A stretch of DNA of 64,000 nucleotides from Pseudoalteromonas luteoviolacea S2607 (GCF_001625575.1 NZ_AUXV01000034.1:124001-188000), one strand, 5' to 3'; positions 17,503 through 25,837 are shown, numbered from the stretch's first letter. Translations and numbers: made by a program. The notes: a model not told the origin generated them from the sequence alone.

Positions 17503-18528
17503 TTAAAGAGTTGCGATACTAACGGTGTCGCCATCAGTTACCAGAAGCGCACTTGCAAGTTCTGCCGAAATAGCGATTTCATCGCCTTGAGGCATCTCTA
17601 GCTCAATTGCCGTCGCACGATAACCTGCTAGTTTATCATTTGCAATAAGTACTGGGGAACCACCAGTTTGCGACTTCGCTGCCGCATCAATACGTACTTT
17701 AAAAAACTCTGTCGCGCGAATTGTACGGATATTGTCCACTTTAGCTTCAACAGTCGGACCAGCATCGAAAATATCGACGTAACCATTGAATGTAAAGCCT
17801 TCGCTTTTCAGTAGTTCTATAGCAGGACGTGTATTATCGTGTACTTCGCCAACAACAGCTTGCGCTTCTTCACTCAATAAATTGACGTAAATTGGGTATT
17901 TAGGCATAAGTTCAGCAATAAATACCTTTTGACCAATGCCTGTTAGGTAATCGGCCGTTGGAAAGTCCATTGAGAAAAAGTGCTCTTCTAGCCACTGCCA
18001 AAATGGGCTGCTACCATTCTCGTCTGATACACCACGCATTTCTGCAATCACAGTTTCAGCAAAACGCGTTCTATGTTGGTTAATAAACATAAAACGAGAC
18101 TTTGACAATAACTTGCCATTTAAGCCTTTGCGATACTTATCTTTTAAGAACAGAGTACAAAGTTCTGTTGCACCAGTGTAATCGTTACATAGCGTAAGAA
18201 TATCCACTGCTTTGTAAACATTCAGAGTGCGAGACGAATGGATAACTTTACTTAAATGATAGTGATAAAACGCGTCATCAAGTCCTACAGCAGCTTCAAT
18301 TGCGCTGGTCCCAACAACTTCTCCCGTCTCTGTATCCTCTAGCACAAACAAATACCCTTCATCGAATGGGACATCCGTTTCTTTGCCAAAAGACGTCATA
18401 GAACGTTCAATCTTGTTTTGTAACAACTCTTCATTTAGAGGCAATGAAGTAAAACCATGCCCCGACTCTTGGGCAATGTTCAAAAGCGCTGGATAATCGC
18501 TTTTTTGGATTGGGCGAAGGATCATCAT
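17503..18528 (-). CDS. astA: Arginine N-succinyltransferase
   Basis: 341 residues of the AstA family, first step of the AST pathway (arginine plus succinyl-CoA). Recognisable segments are LRPIQKSDYPALL and DEGYLFVLEDTETGEVVGTSAIEAAVG at the N-terminus, LCTLFLKDKYRKGLNGKLLSKSR in the middle and GYVDIFDAGPTVEA late. The first two codons are both Met, so the start may be 18528 or 18525. Lies between astC and astD. Confidence 0.95.
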   Translation of the reverse strand: MMILRPIQKSDYPALLNIAQESGHGFTSLPLNEELLQNKIERSMTSFGKETDVPFDEGYLFVLEDTETGEVVGTSAIEAAVGLDDAFYHYHLSKVIHSSRTLNVYKAVDILTLCNDYTGATELCTLFLKDKYRKGLNGKLLSKSRFMFINQHRTRFAETVIAEMRGVSDENGSSPFWQWLEEHFFSMDFPTADYLTGIGQKVFIAELMPKYPIYVNLLSEEAQAVVGEVHDNTRPAIELLKSEGFTFNGYVDIFDAGPTVEAKVDNIRTIRATEFFKVRIDAAAKSQTGGSPVLIANDKLAGYRATAIELEMPQGDEIAISAELASALLVTDGDTVSIATL

Positions 18529-18562
18529 GAGCCCGCTTACTCCTCAATAAACCTTTAGACAG

Positions 18563-18585
18563 GCGGTGCACATAAAGCGCACCGC
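18563..18585. other. Intercistronic hairpin between astC and astA
   Basis: GCGGTGC and GCACCGC arms with a nine-base loop in the 88-base astC-astA gap. No U-tract follows, so it may tune mRNA stability rather than terminate. Confidence 0.5.
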
Positions 18586-18617
18586 ATTGGTTATAACACT
18601 TAAATTAGTGTGATAAC

Positions 18618-19829
18618 TTAAGCGTTGTTTTCAACAACGCGCGCAACTGCTTTTTCAAAGCGTGCTAGACCTTCACGGATATCCGCTTCAGGAATCACCA
18701 AAGATGGTGTAAAACGAACCACGTTTGCACCAGCAACCAGTGACATCACACCTTCTTTAACACCTTCAACTAAGAATTCTTTTGCTTTACCAGCGTACTT
18801 CTCAGTTACCACACCACCAAGAAGGAGACCTTTACCACGGATTTCAGTGAATACGTCGTACTTGTCATTAATTGCAGTTAATAGTTCACGGAATAGTGCT
18901 TCTTTCTCTTTCACACCTGAAAGAACTTCTGGCGTATTCACTGTGTCGAATGCTGCTTCTGCAACCGCACACGCTAGCGGGTTACCACCGTATGTAGAAC
19001 CGTGAGTACCAATCTTTAAATGCTGAGCAATTTCAGCTGTTGTGATCATACCGCCGATTGGGAAACCGCCGCCAAGCGCTTTTGCCGTTGTTAAGATGTC
19101 TGGTGTGACATCAAGACCTTGATAAGCATAAAGCTCACCAGTACGACCAACACCCGTTTGTACTTCATCAAAGATAAGTAACGCGTTGTGCTTGTCACAC
19201 AATTCGCGTACACCTTTAACAAAATCAGCTTCAGGAGAAACGATACCACCTTCACCTTGAAGTGGCTCCATCATAACTGCACACGTGTTATCAGAGATTA
19301 GCGCTTCAAAAGCAGCAAGGTCATTGTAATCACAATGAACGATGTCGCCTGGTTTTGGACCAAAACCGTCAGAGTAAGCCGCTTGACCACCAACAGTTAC
19401 GGTGAAGAATGTACGACCGTGGAAGCCTTTATTGAATGCAATGATCTGAGACTTTTCTGCACCGAATTTATCAAGAGCCCAACGACGTGCTAGCTTCAAT
19501 GCTGCTTCATTCGCTTCTGCACCTGAGTTAGCAAAGTAAACTTTATCAGCAAACGTTGCATCAGTAAGCTTCTTCGCTAGTCTTAGTGCTGGTTCATTGG
19601 TCATGACATTGGATAAGTGCCAGATTTTTTCGCCTTGTTCTTTTAAAGCAGATACGAGTGCTGGGTGACAATGACCCAAACAGTTTACAGCGATACCACC
19701 AGCAAAATCGATGTATTCGCGACCTTCTTGGTCCCAAACTCGAGAGCCTTCACCTTTAACAGGAATAACAGCAGAAGGTGAATAGTTAGGTACCATTACT
19801 TGATCGAATAATTCACGATTAATAGTCAT
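18618..19829 (-). CDS. astC: Acetylornithine / succinylornithine aminotransferase
   Basis: 403-residue class III PLP aminotransferase. DEVQTGVGRTG precedes the PLP lysine in TTAKALGGGFPIGGM. Gene order astC-astA-astD argues for the catabolic AstC role, but such enzymes often also serve as ArgD in arginine synthesis. astB and astE are not in this cluster. Confidence 0.93.
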   Translation of the reverse strand: MTINRELFDQVMVPNYSPSAVIPVKGEGSRVWDQEGREYIDFAGGIAVNCLGHCHPALVSALKEQGEKIWHLSNVMTNEPALRLAKKLTDATFADKVYFANSGAEANEAALKLARRWALDKFGAEKSQIIAFNKGFHGRTFFTVTVGGQAAYSDGFGPKPGDIVHCDYNDLAAFEALISDNTCAVMMEPLQGEGGIVSPEADFVKGVRELCDKHNALLIFDEVQTGVGRTGELYAYQGLDVTPDILTTAKALGGGFPIGGMITTAEIAQHLKIGTHGSTYGGNPLACAVAEAAFDTVNTPEVLSGVKEKEALFRELLTAINDKYDVFTEIRGKGLLLGGVVTEKYAGKAKEFLVEGVKEGVMSLVAGANVVRFTPSLVIPEADIREGLARFEKAVARVVENNA

Positions 19830-20152
19830 TTTAAATCCTCATTTTAGCGAGTTCAGCACTGAAAATTGAGCGCTCGGCTTTAACAACAATTACCTTCAAC
19901 CGTCATGTAAAAGATCCGAATTTACCCAAATCGGTGCAAATTTCATACGCACATTATTCCAAAAAATTACCTTAATGTCTCATAGAAAGCATTCCTGCAG
20001 GCCTTAATATTCAAGGCGTTAGTATAATTTTTCAAGAACAGTGAATAACTATCAGCGATTGGTTTGGATACGCCCCCACCATATAAGGATTTTAGTCGAT
20101 CTCTGGCGGTGGGGCGAATGAATGAATAAGCGAGAAAAAATTTCCAGTTTTT
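19830..20152. other. 323-bp intergenic region upstream of astC
   Basis: Likely carries the astC promoter (minus strand). Visible structures are a palindrome GCCTT-N7-AAGGC near 20003-20020 and long-range arms CGCCCC(C)ACC (20071) and GGTGGGGCG (20108-20116). I found no convincing sigma54 site and only poor ArgR-box matches. No ORF or tRNA is evident. Confidence 0.4.
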
Positions 20153-21331
20153 TTACAAAATTGTGAGTTGCAGGCTCTGTAGAGAGGTTTTTGACAATAA
20201 ATCTTGCTCTTGTTTTGTCAATTCAAGGTGAGCGAACCAGTACTTTGCCTCTTCGTCTTCTATTAGGTGGCTGTCTTTTAACAATTGATATTGAGCGTAG
20301 CCATATGCTTTTTTTATCACCTGAGTTAAGGGCAATAATTCTTCTAGATTTTTATTCATATTTGGCAGATAACTTTGCGCAACCTCTGTTACAGCAGCAT
20401 TGAACGGTAGATACTTAAATGCCATTTGCTCAATCAAGCGCTGAGAAACGGTGGGCGCATGCTCTAAAAGTAGGTTTCGTAAAAATAACGGATCAGGCCC
20501 TAACTCTAACAAAGCGGTATGTAGATCTTTTTGGTTTTTATCTCGGGCTATTTTAATTTTTCCCTGCCATACACGATCAAAAGTTCTTAAATAGAGACGC
20601 GTTAGTGCAATCTTGCCAAGATCAGCTAACATCCCCAGCGTGAATGCATGTTGCTCTTTAACATCATATAAAGGCGCAATCGCTTTAGCAGCAATGGCGG
20701 TTGCCATGCTGATATCACGCAACTTTCTTTTTAGTAGTGGAAATGGCTCAGTTGAGTGCGGCATCCAGTGACGCACAGCAAAAGTAGGAATGACCATTTG
20801 CAAGTTTTCAAGCCCAAGGTAACGCAATGCCAGTGCTGGTGTATCCACTTTCACCGAAGTGCCCTTGCTATTTACTTTGCGGTATTGGGGCAAGTTAACC
20901 AGTGACACTAAGTCGCGGCCTAACCAAGATAGATCATTTACAAGCGGCTCCAACCGGCTCACTGAGGCCGATTTTACACCAAGAATATCCAAAATCGTTG
21001 GTACAGCGTCCTGAATACCGACGACCTCAGAGTAGATAGAATCCAAATCGCTTAATTGCATTTCAATGCCTGATTCAATCACTTGATGTAAGTGATTGCT
21101 GGCCTTAGCAATATACTTATGATGACTTGTACTTTTTTCTTGTCGTTTGGCTGCGGCTGCTAATTCTACTTCTAGCATCGTTCTCTGCGGAACTGACTCG
21201 CCAAAGTTCATATCAAATGTATGAATATAACCAATTTGCTGCTGTGCAAAGTTGTGGCTAATTAGAACGTCATGCGCACGTTGTGCAATTGCCTGTGCAA
21301 TATGTGACTGCCTAATGTCTTGTGTCATCAA
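20153..21331 (-). CDS. HDOD domain protein
   Basis: 392 residues. The centre and C-terminus resemble the HDOD domain (a degenerate HD-type output domain): LVSLVNLPQYR, then ALRYLGLENLQMVIPTFAVRHW, then HAFTLGMLADLGKIALTRLY. HDOD proteins act in signalling without clear catalysis. The N-terminal 100 residues are helical and unassigned. It sits between pabA and astC; no partner is obvious. Confidence 0.72.
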   Translation of the reverse strand: MMTQDIRQSHIAQAIAQRAHDVLISHNFAQQQIGYIHTFDMNFGESVPQRTMLEVELAAAAKRQEKSTSHHKYIAKASNHLHQVIESGIEMQLSDLDSIYSEVVGIQDAVPTILDILGVKSASVSRLEPLVNDLSWLGRDLVSLVNLPQYRKVNSKGTSVKVDTPALALRYLGLENLQMVIPTFAVRHWMPHSTEPFPLLKRKLRDISMATAIAAKAIAPLYDVKEQHAFTLGMLADLGKIALTRLYLRTFDRVWQGKIKIARDKNQKDLHTALLELGPDPLFLRNLLLEHAPTVSQRLIEQMAFKYLPFNAAVTEVAQSYLPNMNKNLEELLPLTQVIKKAYGYAQYQLLKDSHLIEDEEAKYWFAHLELTKQEQDLLSKTSLQSLQLTIL

Positions 21332-21372
21332 TTATAATCTTTTTTGGTATATTAGAAATTGCTCTTTAAAGG

Positions 21373-21954
21373 TTAGAAGCGAGCAATAAAGTTATCAAGT
21401 AGTCTTAACCCATACTCCGTTAAGATGGCCTCTGGATGGAATTGTACCCCTTCTAGCGCGCGCTCAGTATGACATAAACCCATCACTTCATCTAGCTCCC
21501 CAGATGTACTCTCAGTCCAAGCTGTAAGCGCTAATTCAGGGGGGAGCGTCGTAATATCTACTGCTAAAGAATGATATCTGCACACGTTAAAGCTGCTGGG
21601 CAGCCCATTAAATACGCCCTTATTATTATGATGCAGTTTTGAAACTTTGCCATGCATAACTTGCTTAGCACGCCCCACTCGCGCCCCTAAAACTTGCGCA
21701 ATGGTTTGATGCCCAAGACAAACCCCCAGTATTGGAAAGTCGCCTTGCAATTGTTCCACTACTTGCAAAGAAATACCCGCCTCGTTTGGCGTACAAGGGC
21801 CTGGAGAGATGACTATATGTTCAGGGTTGAGTTGCTTGATTTGCGCGATGGTAAGTTCATCATTGCGCTTTACCAAGACCTCTATGTCTAACTTTTGAAA
21901 ATATTGGACGAGGTTAAACGTGAAAGAATCGTAATTATCGATCATTAATAACAT
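21373..21954 (-). CDS. pabA: Aminodeoxychorismate/anthranilate synthase glutamine amidotransferase component
   Basis: 193-residue class I glutamine amidotransferase with DNYDSFTFNLVQY, the nucleophile Cys in GVCLGHQ and the His/Glu pair in QFHPEAI. It gives ammonia to PabB (folate) or TrpE (tryptophan). Location near astC/argD, away from trp genes, favours PabA, as in many gammaproteobacteria. Confidence 0.9.
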   Translation of the reverse strand: MLLMIDNYDSFTFNLVQYFQKLDIEVLVKRNDELTIAQIKQLNPEHIVISPGPCTPNEAGISLQVVEQLQGDFPILGVCLGHQTIAQVLGARVGRAKQVMHGKVSKLHHNNKGVFNGLPSSFNVCRYHSLAVDITTLPPELALTAWTESTSGELDEVMGLCHTERALEGVQFHPEAILTEYGLRLLDNFIARF

Positions 21955-22235
21955 TCAATCTTTACCTCAAAACTATTACGACTTGCCATACTTACTACCA
22001 CAGCACAAAACCAAAAACCTTCACATCCGAAACTCGCCGACCGAGTAATATGTTGAACATAGCTAGAGGCGGCATACTACCACACTTATCCCTTGAACTA
22101 ACATCAGCGCCAAAAAGTATACGACTTGTCAGTGCACTTGACGTTGGAAATATATTCTTACAGACGATTAGTCGTCAGCGAACCGAATATAGGTAAAGAT
22201 GATTACCGCACTATTGATAAATGTTAAGGAAAAAT

Positions 22236-22385
22236 ATGAAACTCACAATGAAGAAGAAAAGCATCAAAAAACTAACAGCCACACCGTCACTCAATGTAGA
22301 TAAAACCATTCACATCGCAGCGGGTGCCGCGCCTGTCATATTTAAAGACTTCTCGAGTGGCCCTTACACATGTAAGACACAATAG
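22236..22385 (+). CDS. 49-residue RiPP-precursor-like peptide
   Basis: A small gene with a proper AAGGA ribosome site six bases before its ATG, and a terminator 10 bases after its stop. The peptide starts MKLTMKKKSIKKLT, contains LNVDKTIHIAAGAAP, and ends SSGPYTCKTQ with one Cys at residue 46. Lys-rich leader, a small-residue AAGAA stretch like a leader-peptidase site, and a short Ser/Thr/Cys core resemble class I lanthipeptide-type precursors. No LanB/LanC-like or transporter gene lies nearby, so it would be an orphan precursor. I cannot confirm the family without a search. Confidence 0.6.
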   Translation: MKLTMKKKSIKKLTATPSLNVDKTIHIAAGAAPVIFKDFSSGPYTCKTQ

Positions 22386-22395
22386 TAAAAAACGA

Positions 22396-22420
22396 TAGGG
22401 TCATCATTAAGATGACCCTA
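22396..22420. terminator. Terminator after the peptide gene
   Basis: TAGGGTCATC and GATGACCCTA arms with a five-base loop, followed by TTGATGTCTTTT. It separates the plus-strand peptide gene from the convergent DUF2489 gene. Confidence 0.78.
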
Positions 22421-22433
22421 ATTGATGTCTTTT

Positions 22434-22949
22434 CTATTGGAAAACAACGTTTTCGCTGCCCGGTAACGCTTTAAATTCACTTAAAAGCTTGTCACAGTCT
22501 TTTAATATCTGCGACTCCAAACGCTCTTCAGCACGCCAACGCTTTGTATCCATTTTGAAAATTTCTTTCTTTGAATACTTTTTACGCGCATCATGCGTAG
22601 GCATCTCTTTGACTTCATCATACATCTCGTAGACACCTGGATAAGCCGTTTCAAGAGACACTTCTTCATCAAAGCTATACTGAGAAATAAGCACCCAAAC
22701 TCGTAAACATCCCTCTGAATATTCACACTGCTTTTGCTTCATCGCCTTAGCAATTAAATTAATGCTATCAGCTAGTTTGCCATTACGCTCTTGCCTCGAC
22801 TTTTCTAACTTTTCAGTTTGCTCAGCCTGCAGCTTTGCAATGGTTTCTTTTTGCACTTTAAGTTGCCATAACAACTTACCAGCATAAAAAGCGAGACCTG
22901 CAACTATCAACGCGCCAACCAACAGCGCAATGATCCACAATGTACTCAT
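22434..22949 (-). CDS. DUF2489 family membrane protein
   Basis: 171 residues: an N-terminal membrane segment (about 5-25), then a charged coiled-coil stretch (VQKETIAKLQAEQTEKLEKSRQE) and a soluble helical domain (YSFDEEVSLETAYPGVYEMYDEVKEMPTHDARK). This matches my recollection of DUF2489, a family next to yihI in marine gammaproteobacteria. Function unknown. It overlaps the yihI end by four bases, so the two are co-translated. Confidence 0.7.
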   Translation of the reverse strand: MSTLWIIALLVGALIVAGLAFYAGKLLWQLKVQKETIAKLQAEQTEKLEKSRQERNGKLADSINLIAKAMKQKQCEYSEGCLRVWVLISQYSFDEEVSLETAYPGVYEMYDEVKEMPTHDARKKYSKKEIFKMDTKRWRAEERLESQILKDCDKLLSEFKALPGSENVVFQ

Positions 22950-23524
22950 TTATCGTCCTCGTCATCACTTAACCACTCGTCTGCTAAGTCATTACTGACA
23001 AAGTCAGCCAATGGATCAGCATCAATCATGTCTTCTTCTTCGAACTCATCGTCAATACCTAGCAATTCACATAGCTCCTGATGGCGGGCAATGGCGCGAT
23101 TGAAGAATTTCGCGTCCTTACCAGTCAATAACTCGCCACGCTCATGTAATTCAAGCAACTTCATTAAACGCTCATCGTTTTCTAATTGCTGAAGTTCTTC
23201 TTCCAATGTTAACTCCGGCTCATGCGCTTTCGTTAAACTTGCCTGAGGTTTCAAATGACGATTCATTTGTGGTGCCTTGGGCTGCAGATTTTGCTCTGGG
23301 GTCAGAGCTATTTTTTTCTTACTGCCAGCACGAGGGTCTGTTGTTGTCCCCGAATTTGTCGAAAGCTCCACTTTAGCTTCTTGCGCATTACGAGTACCAG
23401 CTTTATTGCCCTTTTTCTTTTTCACGCGCTGCTCTTTCATTGCGCGCAATTCTCTTAACTTCTCTTTGCTCAATCGAGGTGAACCATTTTCACCAAGCTT
23501 GCGTGATTTCTTCTTTCTCGTCAT
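22946..23524 (-). CDS. yihI: Der GTPase-activating protein YihI
   Basis: 192 residues. A basic N-terminus (TRKKKSRKLGENGSPRLSKE) is followed by the YihI signature TTDPRAGSKKKIAL, then a helical segment LEEELQQLENDERLMKLLE and an acidic tail. YihI stimulates the GTPase Der in 50S assembly. Its place near engB, polA and a csrC-like RNA parallels E. coli. Confidence 0.9.
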   Translation of the reverse strand: MTRKKKSRKLGENGSPRLSKEKLRELRAMKEQRVKKKKGNKAGTRNAQEAKVELSTNSGTTTDPRAGSKKKIALTPEQNLQPKAPQMNRHLKPQASLTKAHEPELTLEEELQQLENDERLMKLLELHERGELLTGKDAKFFNRAIARHQELCELLGIDDEFEEEDMIDADPLADFVSNDLADEWLSDDEDDK

Positions 23525-23551
23525 GTTTCTCTACCACTTACCTATGCCGAA

Positions 23552-24247
23552 TCAACGTTTAGTGAGAATGATCACATCATTGCCAATAAACTCAATGTCG
23601 GTGTTGAATTGCTCTGCTATATATTCAAATGTTTCGCGACTAAAAAATGAAATATGTGTTTGATCATTTTTATAATGCCAAGACGCAAAACGCGCTTTAT
23701 CTATTACCAGCTTCGTCATCATCGCCAATGGCGACCCCGGCTTTAACATTGCCATTAATCGAGTTAATATCTCGCCCGGCTGCGCCAAATGTTCAATCAC
23801 TTCTGTACACGTGATGAAATCATACTCGCAATCAAGCACTGACGTATCATTGGCATAATATAGATCATAGATCGCCATCTTATGCCCTACTTCAGAAAAC
23901 ATTTTTGCGAGTAAAGGTCCCGGCCCACAGCCAAAGTCTAAACCACGCTTGGTTCCATCTAAACGCGTAGTCACAGGCTCAAATACACGCGATAAAAAAC
24001 GCCTGTAACCTTGGTCATTGAGATCATTGTCATGACTATCGTAAATGGCTTTTTCTGCTTGGGGTGAAAGTCTATGCCACTTCGCCACACTTACCAACTT
24101 GCAACGCTGACACTGCCAGTAGTCACGAAATTTATCTTGATGGTAATGCTCGAGTTGCTCTCCGCCACAGAGGCCACACTGAAGTGTTTGAGGATTTTGC
24201 AAAGATGATGAACCAAACGTACTGAAAAGGGGGTATTGTACCAGCAA
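23552..24247 (-). CDS. Zinc-ribbon class I SAM-dependent methyltransferase
   Basis: 231 residues. An N-terminal four-cysteine ribbon (CGLCGG, CQRC) is followed by a methyltransferase fold with GLDFGCGPGP as SAM motif I, DFITCTEVIEHL as the acidic strand and LKPGSPLAMMTK after it. Substrate unknown. It lies between yihI and the csrC-like RNA, a position empty in E. coli, on the same strand as both. Confidence 0.82.
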   Translation of the reverse strand: MLVQYPLFSTFGSSSLQNPQTLQCGLCGGEQLEHYHQDKFRDYWQCQRCKLVSVAKWHRLSPQAEKAIYDSHDNDLNDQGYRRFLSRVFEPVTTRLDGTKRGLDFGCGPGPLLAKMFSEVGHKMAIYDLYYANDTSVLDCEYDFITCTEVIEHLAQPGEILTRLMAMLKPGSPLAMMTKLVIDKARFASWHYKNDQTHISFFSRETFEYIAEQFNTDIEFIGNDVIILTKR

Positions 24248-24261
24248 TTAAAAAGTGTACA

Positions 24262-24295
24262 AATAAAAAGACGGCAGAGATTACTCTCTACCGCC
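24262..24295 (-). terminator. Terminator of the csrC-like RNA
   Basis: On the minus strand GGCGGTAGAGA-GTAA-TCTCTGCCGTC followed by TTTTTATTT; a stable intrinsic terminator 15-50 bases upstream of the methyltransferase start. Confidence 0.85.
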
Positions 24296-24566
24296 TGCTA
24301 ATCTGAGCGTCACAATTCGGACACTTCTCCCTTCGACTTTTTAGTCTTTTATTATTTTTCTTATTTATCTTCCGTTTTGTTTTTATTTTACTTCCGTGGG
24401 TCTTTCCATATTGTTATTGTTATCAAACTTCCATTGCTTTTTTTATTTTCGGTCTTCCTAACACTTTATTATTCATCCATTTATGTGGTATCCAAATGAA
24501 TACCTAAATCCTGTCGCCTCAGCTTCCTACCGAATTGTCCCTGTTTTTGTATTGTCTTGACGACAC
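24263..24566 (-). ncRNA. csrC: CsrB/CsrC-family sponge RNA (csrC-like)
   Basis: A gene-free stretch whose minus-strand transcript of about 300 nt carries 11 GGA motifs (nine GGA, two GGGA) spaced 12-35 nt apart in A-rich linkers such as CAATGGAAG and AACGGAAG. It ends in a strong terminator. Csr sponge RNAs titrate CsrA through such repeated GGA sites; one GGA lies in a hairpin with GGTAT/ATACC arms. E. coli csrC lies between yihA (engB) and yihI in the same relative orientation; here the order is engB, cytochrome c4, this RNA, a methyltransferase, yihI. A sigma70 promoter and a GacA/UvrY-like box lie upstream. The exact 5' end is inferred. Confidence 0.78.
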
Positions 24567-24571
24567 GGATT

Positions 24572-24599
24572 AATCTACGCTGATTTTAAACAGTTACAA
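24572..24599 (-). promoter_or_regulatory. Promoter of the csrC-like RNA
   Basis: TTGTAA (24594-24599) and TAGATT (24572-24577) on the minus strand with 16-base spacing. Predicted start near 24566. Confidence 0.5.
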
Positions 24600-24735
24600 C
24601 TAATCAATAACAAAATTATTACCTCTGCAACAGAGAAAAAAACAAAATACAAATAAATACATAAACTTATAAATTTAATAAAATTCATTTTGCGTTAATG
24701 CTTACATTTTTATTTAGCTATACTCTTACAAAGAC

Positions 24736-24753
24736 TTTGAGACATATCTCACA
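24736..24753. promoter_or_regulatory. GacA/UvrY-type upstream activating box
   Basis: TGTGAGATATGTCTCAAA on the minus strand resembles the GacA/UvrY consensus TGTAAG-N6-CTTACA (three of twelve arm positions differ). It lies about 175 bases upstream of the predicted RNA start, the usual distance for rsmY/rsmZ-type genes. Two further TGTAAG half-sites lie at 24701 and 24725 on the same strand. Confidence 0.5.
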
Positions 24754-24766
24754 AGCAACAGATCAA

Positions 24767-24794
24767 AAAAAGGCAACTATTAAGCTGCCTTTTT
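24767..24794. terminator. Terminator of cytochrome c4 gene
   Basis: AAAAAGGCA and TGCCTTTTT arms with a 10-base loop, about 45 bases after the cytochrome c4 stop on the minus strand; symmetric, so it may act both ways. Confidence 0.82.
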
Positions 24795-24839
24795 ATATAC
24801 TTTGAGTTTACTCTAGGTCGATTAAAGTTACATACAACT

Positions 24840-25472
24840 TTAGTGTAATCCACCTAAATACTTTGACAATATTTCAATGTCTTTGTCCGTTAATTTGGTG
24901 GCAATATCTCTCATCATACCATTTGCATCATTCTCACGCGCACCATCACGAAACTTTTCGAGTTGAGCCTTGATATATTCAGGGTGCTGGAATGATATCT
25001 TCGGAAATTTAGCCAAAGACGTCCCATTACCACGAGGCCCGTGACATGCCATACATGAGGGTATTCCGCGCTCAGCATCACCTGCACGATATAGCTTCTG
25101 ACCGGCAGCAATCACATCTTCAGGTGTTGTCCCCGAACTCATTGGCATAGCTGCAAAGTACGCAGATAAGTCTTTCATATCTTGATCTGAAAGCGGCATT
25201 GCCATACCACTCATCACAGGATCCATGCGGCCTTCTTTACCACCTGAGGTCATCCCAAGTTTAAATTCTTTTAGTTGCTTATAAATATAGTCTGCATGCT
25301 GCCCCGCTATTTTGGGGTACATAGTCACAGGGGCGTTGCCATTTGGTCCATGACATGCAGCACAAGTTGCCGCTTTTGCCTTTCCAGCCTCTGCGTCGCC
25401 ATCGAATGCTGCAACGTTGTTAATTGACAACGTACCTAGCAGCATAGTTAAAGATAATGCTATTTTTTTCAT
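24840..25472 (-). CDS. Dihaem cytochrome c4
   Basis: 210 residues: signal peptide to about residue 22, then two cytochrome c domains with haem sites CAACH (37-41) and CMACH (140-144), and axial Met candidates in the GMAMPLSDQD and NGMMRDIA segments. Periplasmic electron carrier to terminal oxidases. A cytochrome c4 next to engB is common in gammaproteobacteria. Confidence 0.93.
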   Translation of the reverse strand: MKKIALSLTMLLGTLSINNVAAFDGDAEAGKAKAATCAACHGPNGNAPVTMYPKIAGQHADYIYKQLKEFKLGMTSGGKEGRMDPVMSGMAMPLSDQDMKDLSAYFAAMPMSSGTTPEDVIAAGQKLYRAGDAERGIPSCMACHGPRGNGTSLAKFPKISFQHPEYIKAQLEKFRDGARENDANGMMRDIATKLTDKDIEILSKYLGGLH

Positions 25473-25837
25473 GGTAAATTCTCTGTTTCGACCCTGTAAC
25501 TCTCAACCCAAACGAAATACGCTAATTTTCGCAATACTGGGTAGAGACTAATCATATGCATATTGACTTAATTGCTTAAGTGACGCTCAATATACCCACG
25601 CTTTACGCTGCAATTTTTACATAGTACACGATAAAAAATTCTGCGATATATTTTCTACTCAGATTAAACCTATAATTTATATGGCTTTGACATAGATTAA
25701 ACTTAGTCCAGAAATTCTTTTGGCGCCGCTAAAATTTGTAGACTTTCTTTGCTTTTGCAAAGCGGGCCAGATGTAATAAAATACGATAAAATCAAAGAAT
25801 CAGATTTCGGAATCATACAATCCGCTTAGGAGTAAGA
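25473..25837. other. 365-bp divergent intergenic region, cytochrome c4 / engB
   Basis: AT-rich promoter region for two divergent genes. TTGACATAGATTAA (25687-25700) matches an FNR/Anr half-site pair (TTGAT-N4-ATCAA) at 8 of 10 positions, but its TTGACA could equally be a -35 box for engB. CTTTGC-TTTT-GCAAAG (25748-25763) forms a small hairpin. No ORF or RNA gene recognised. Confidence 0.35.

Noticed and set aside
18625..19005. 126-codon plus-strand ORF opposite astC
   Set aside because: Shadow of astC; composition follows the antisense of a conserved enzyme.
20042..20055. ArgR-box-like TGAATAACTATCAG upstream of astC
   Set aside because: Second half-site mismatches the ATTCA arm at three positions and it lies about 220 bp from the start codon; too weak to call.
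23277..23663. 128-codon plus-strand ORF across yihI and the methyltransferase start
   Set aside because: Hydrophobic Phe/Leu/Cys-rich translation is what antisense of lysine-rich YihI gives; no ribosome site.
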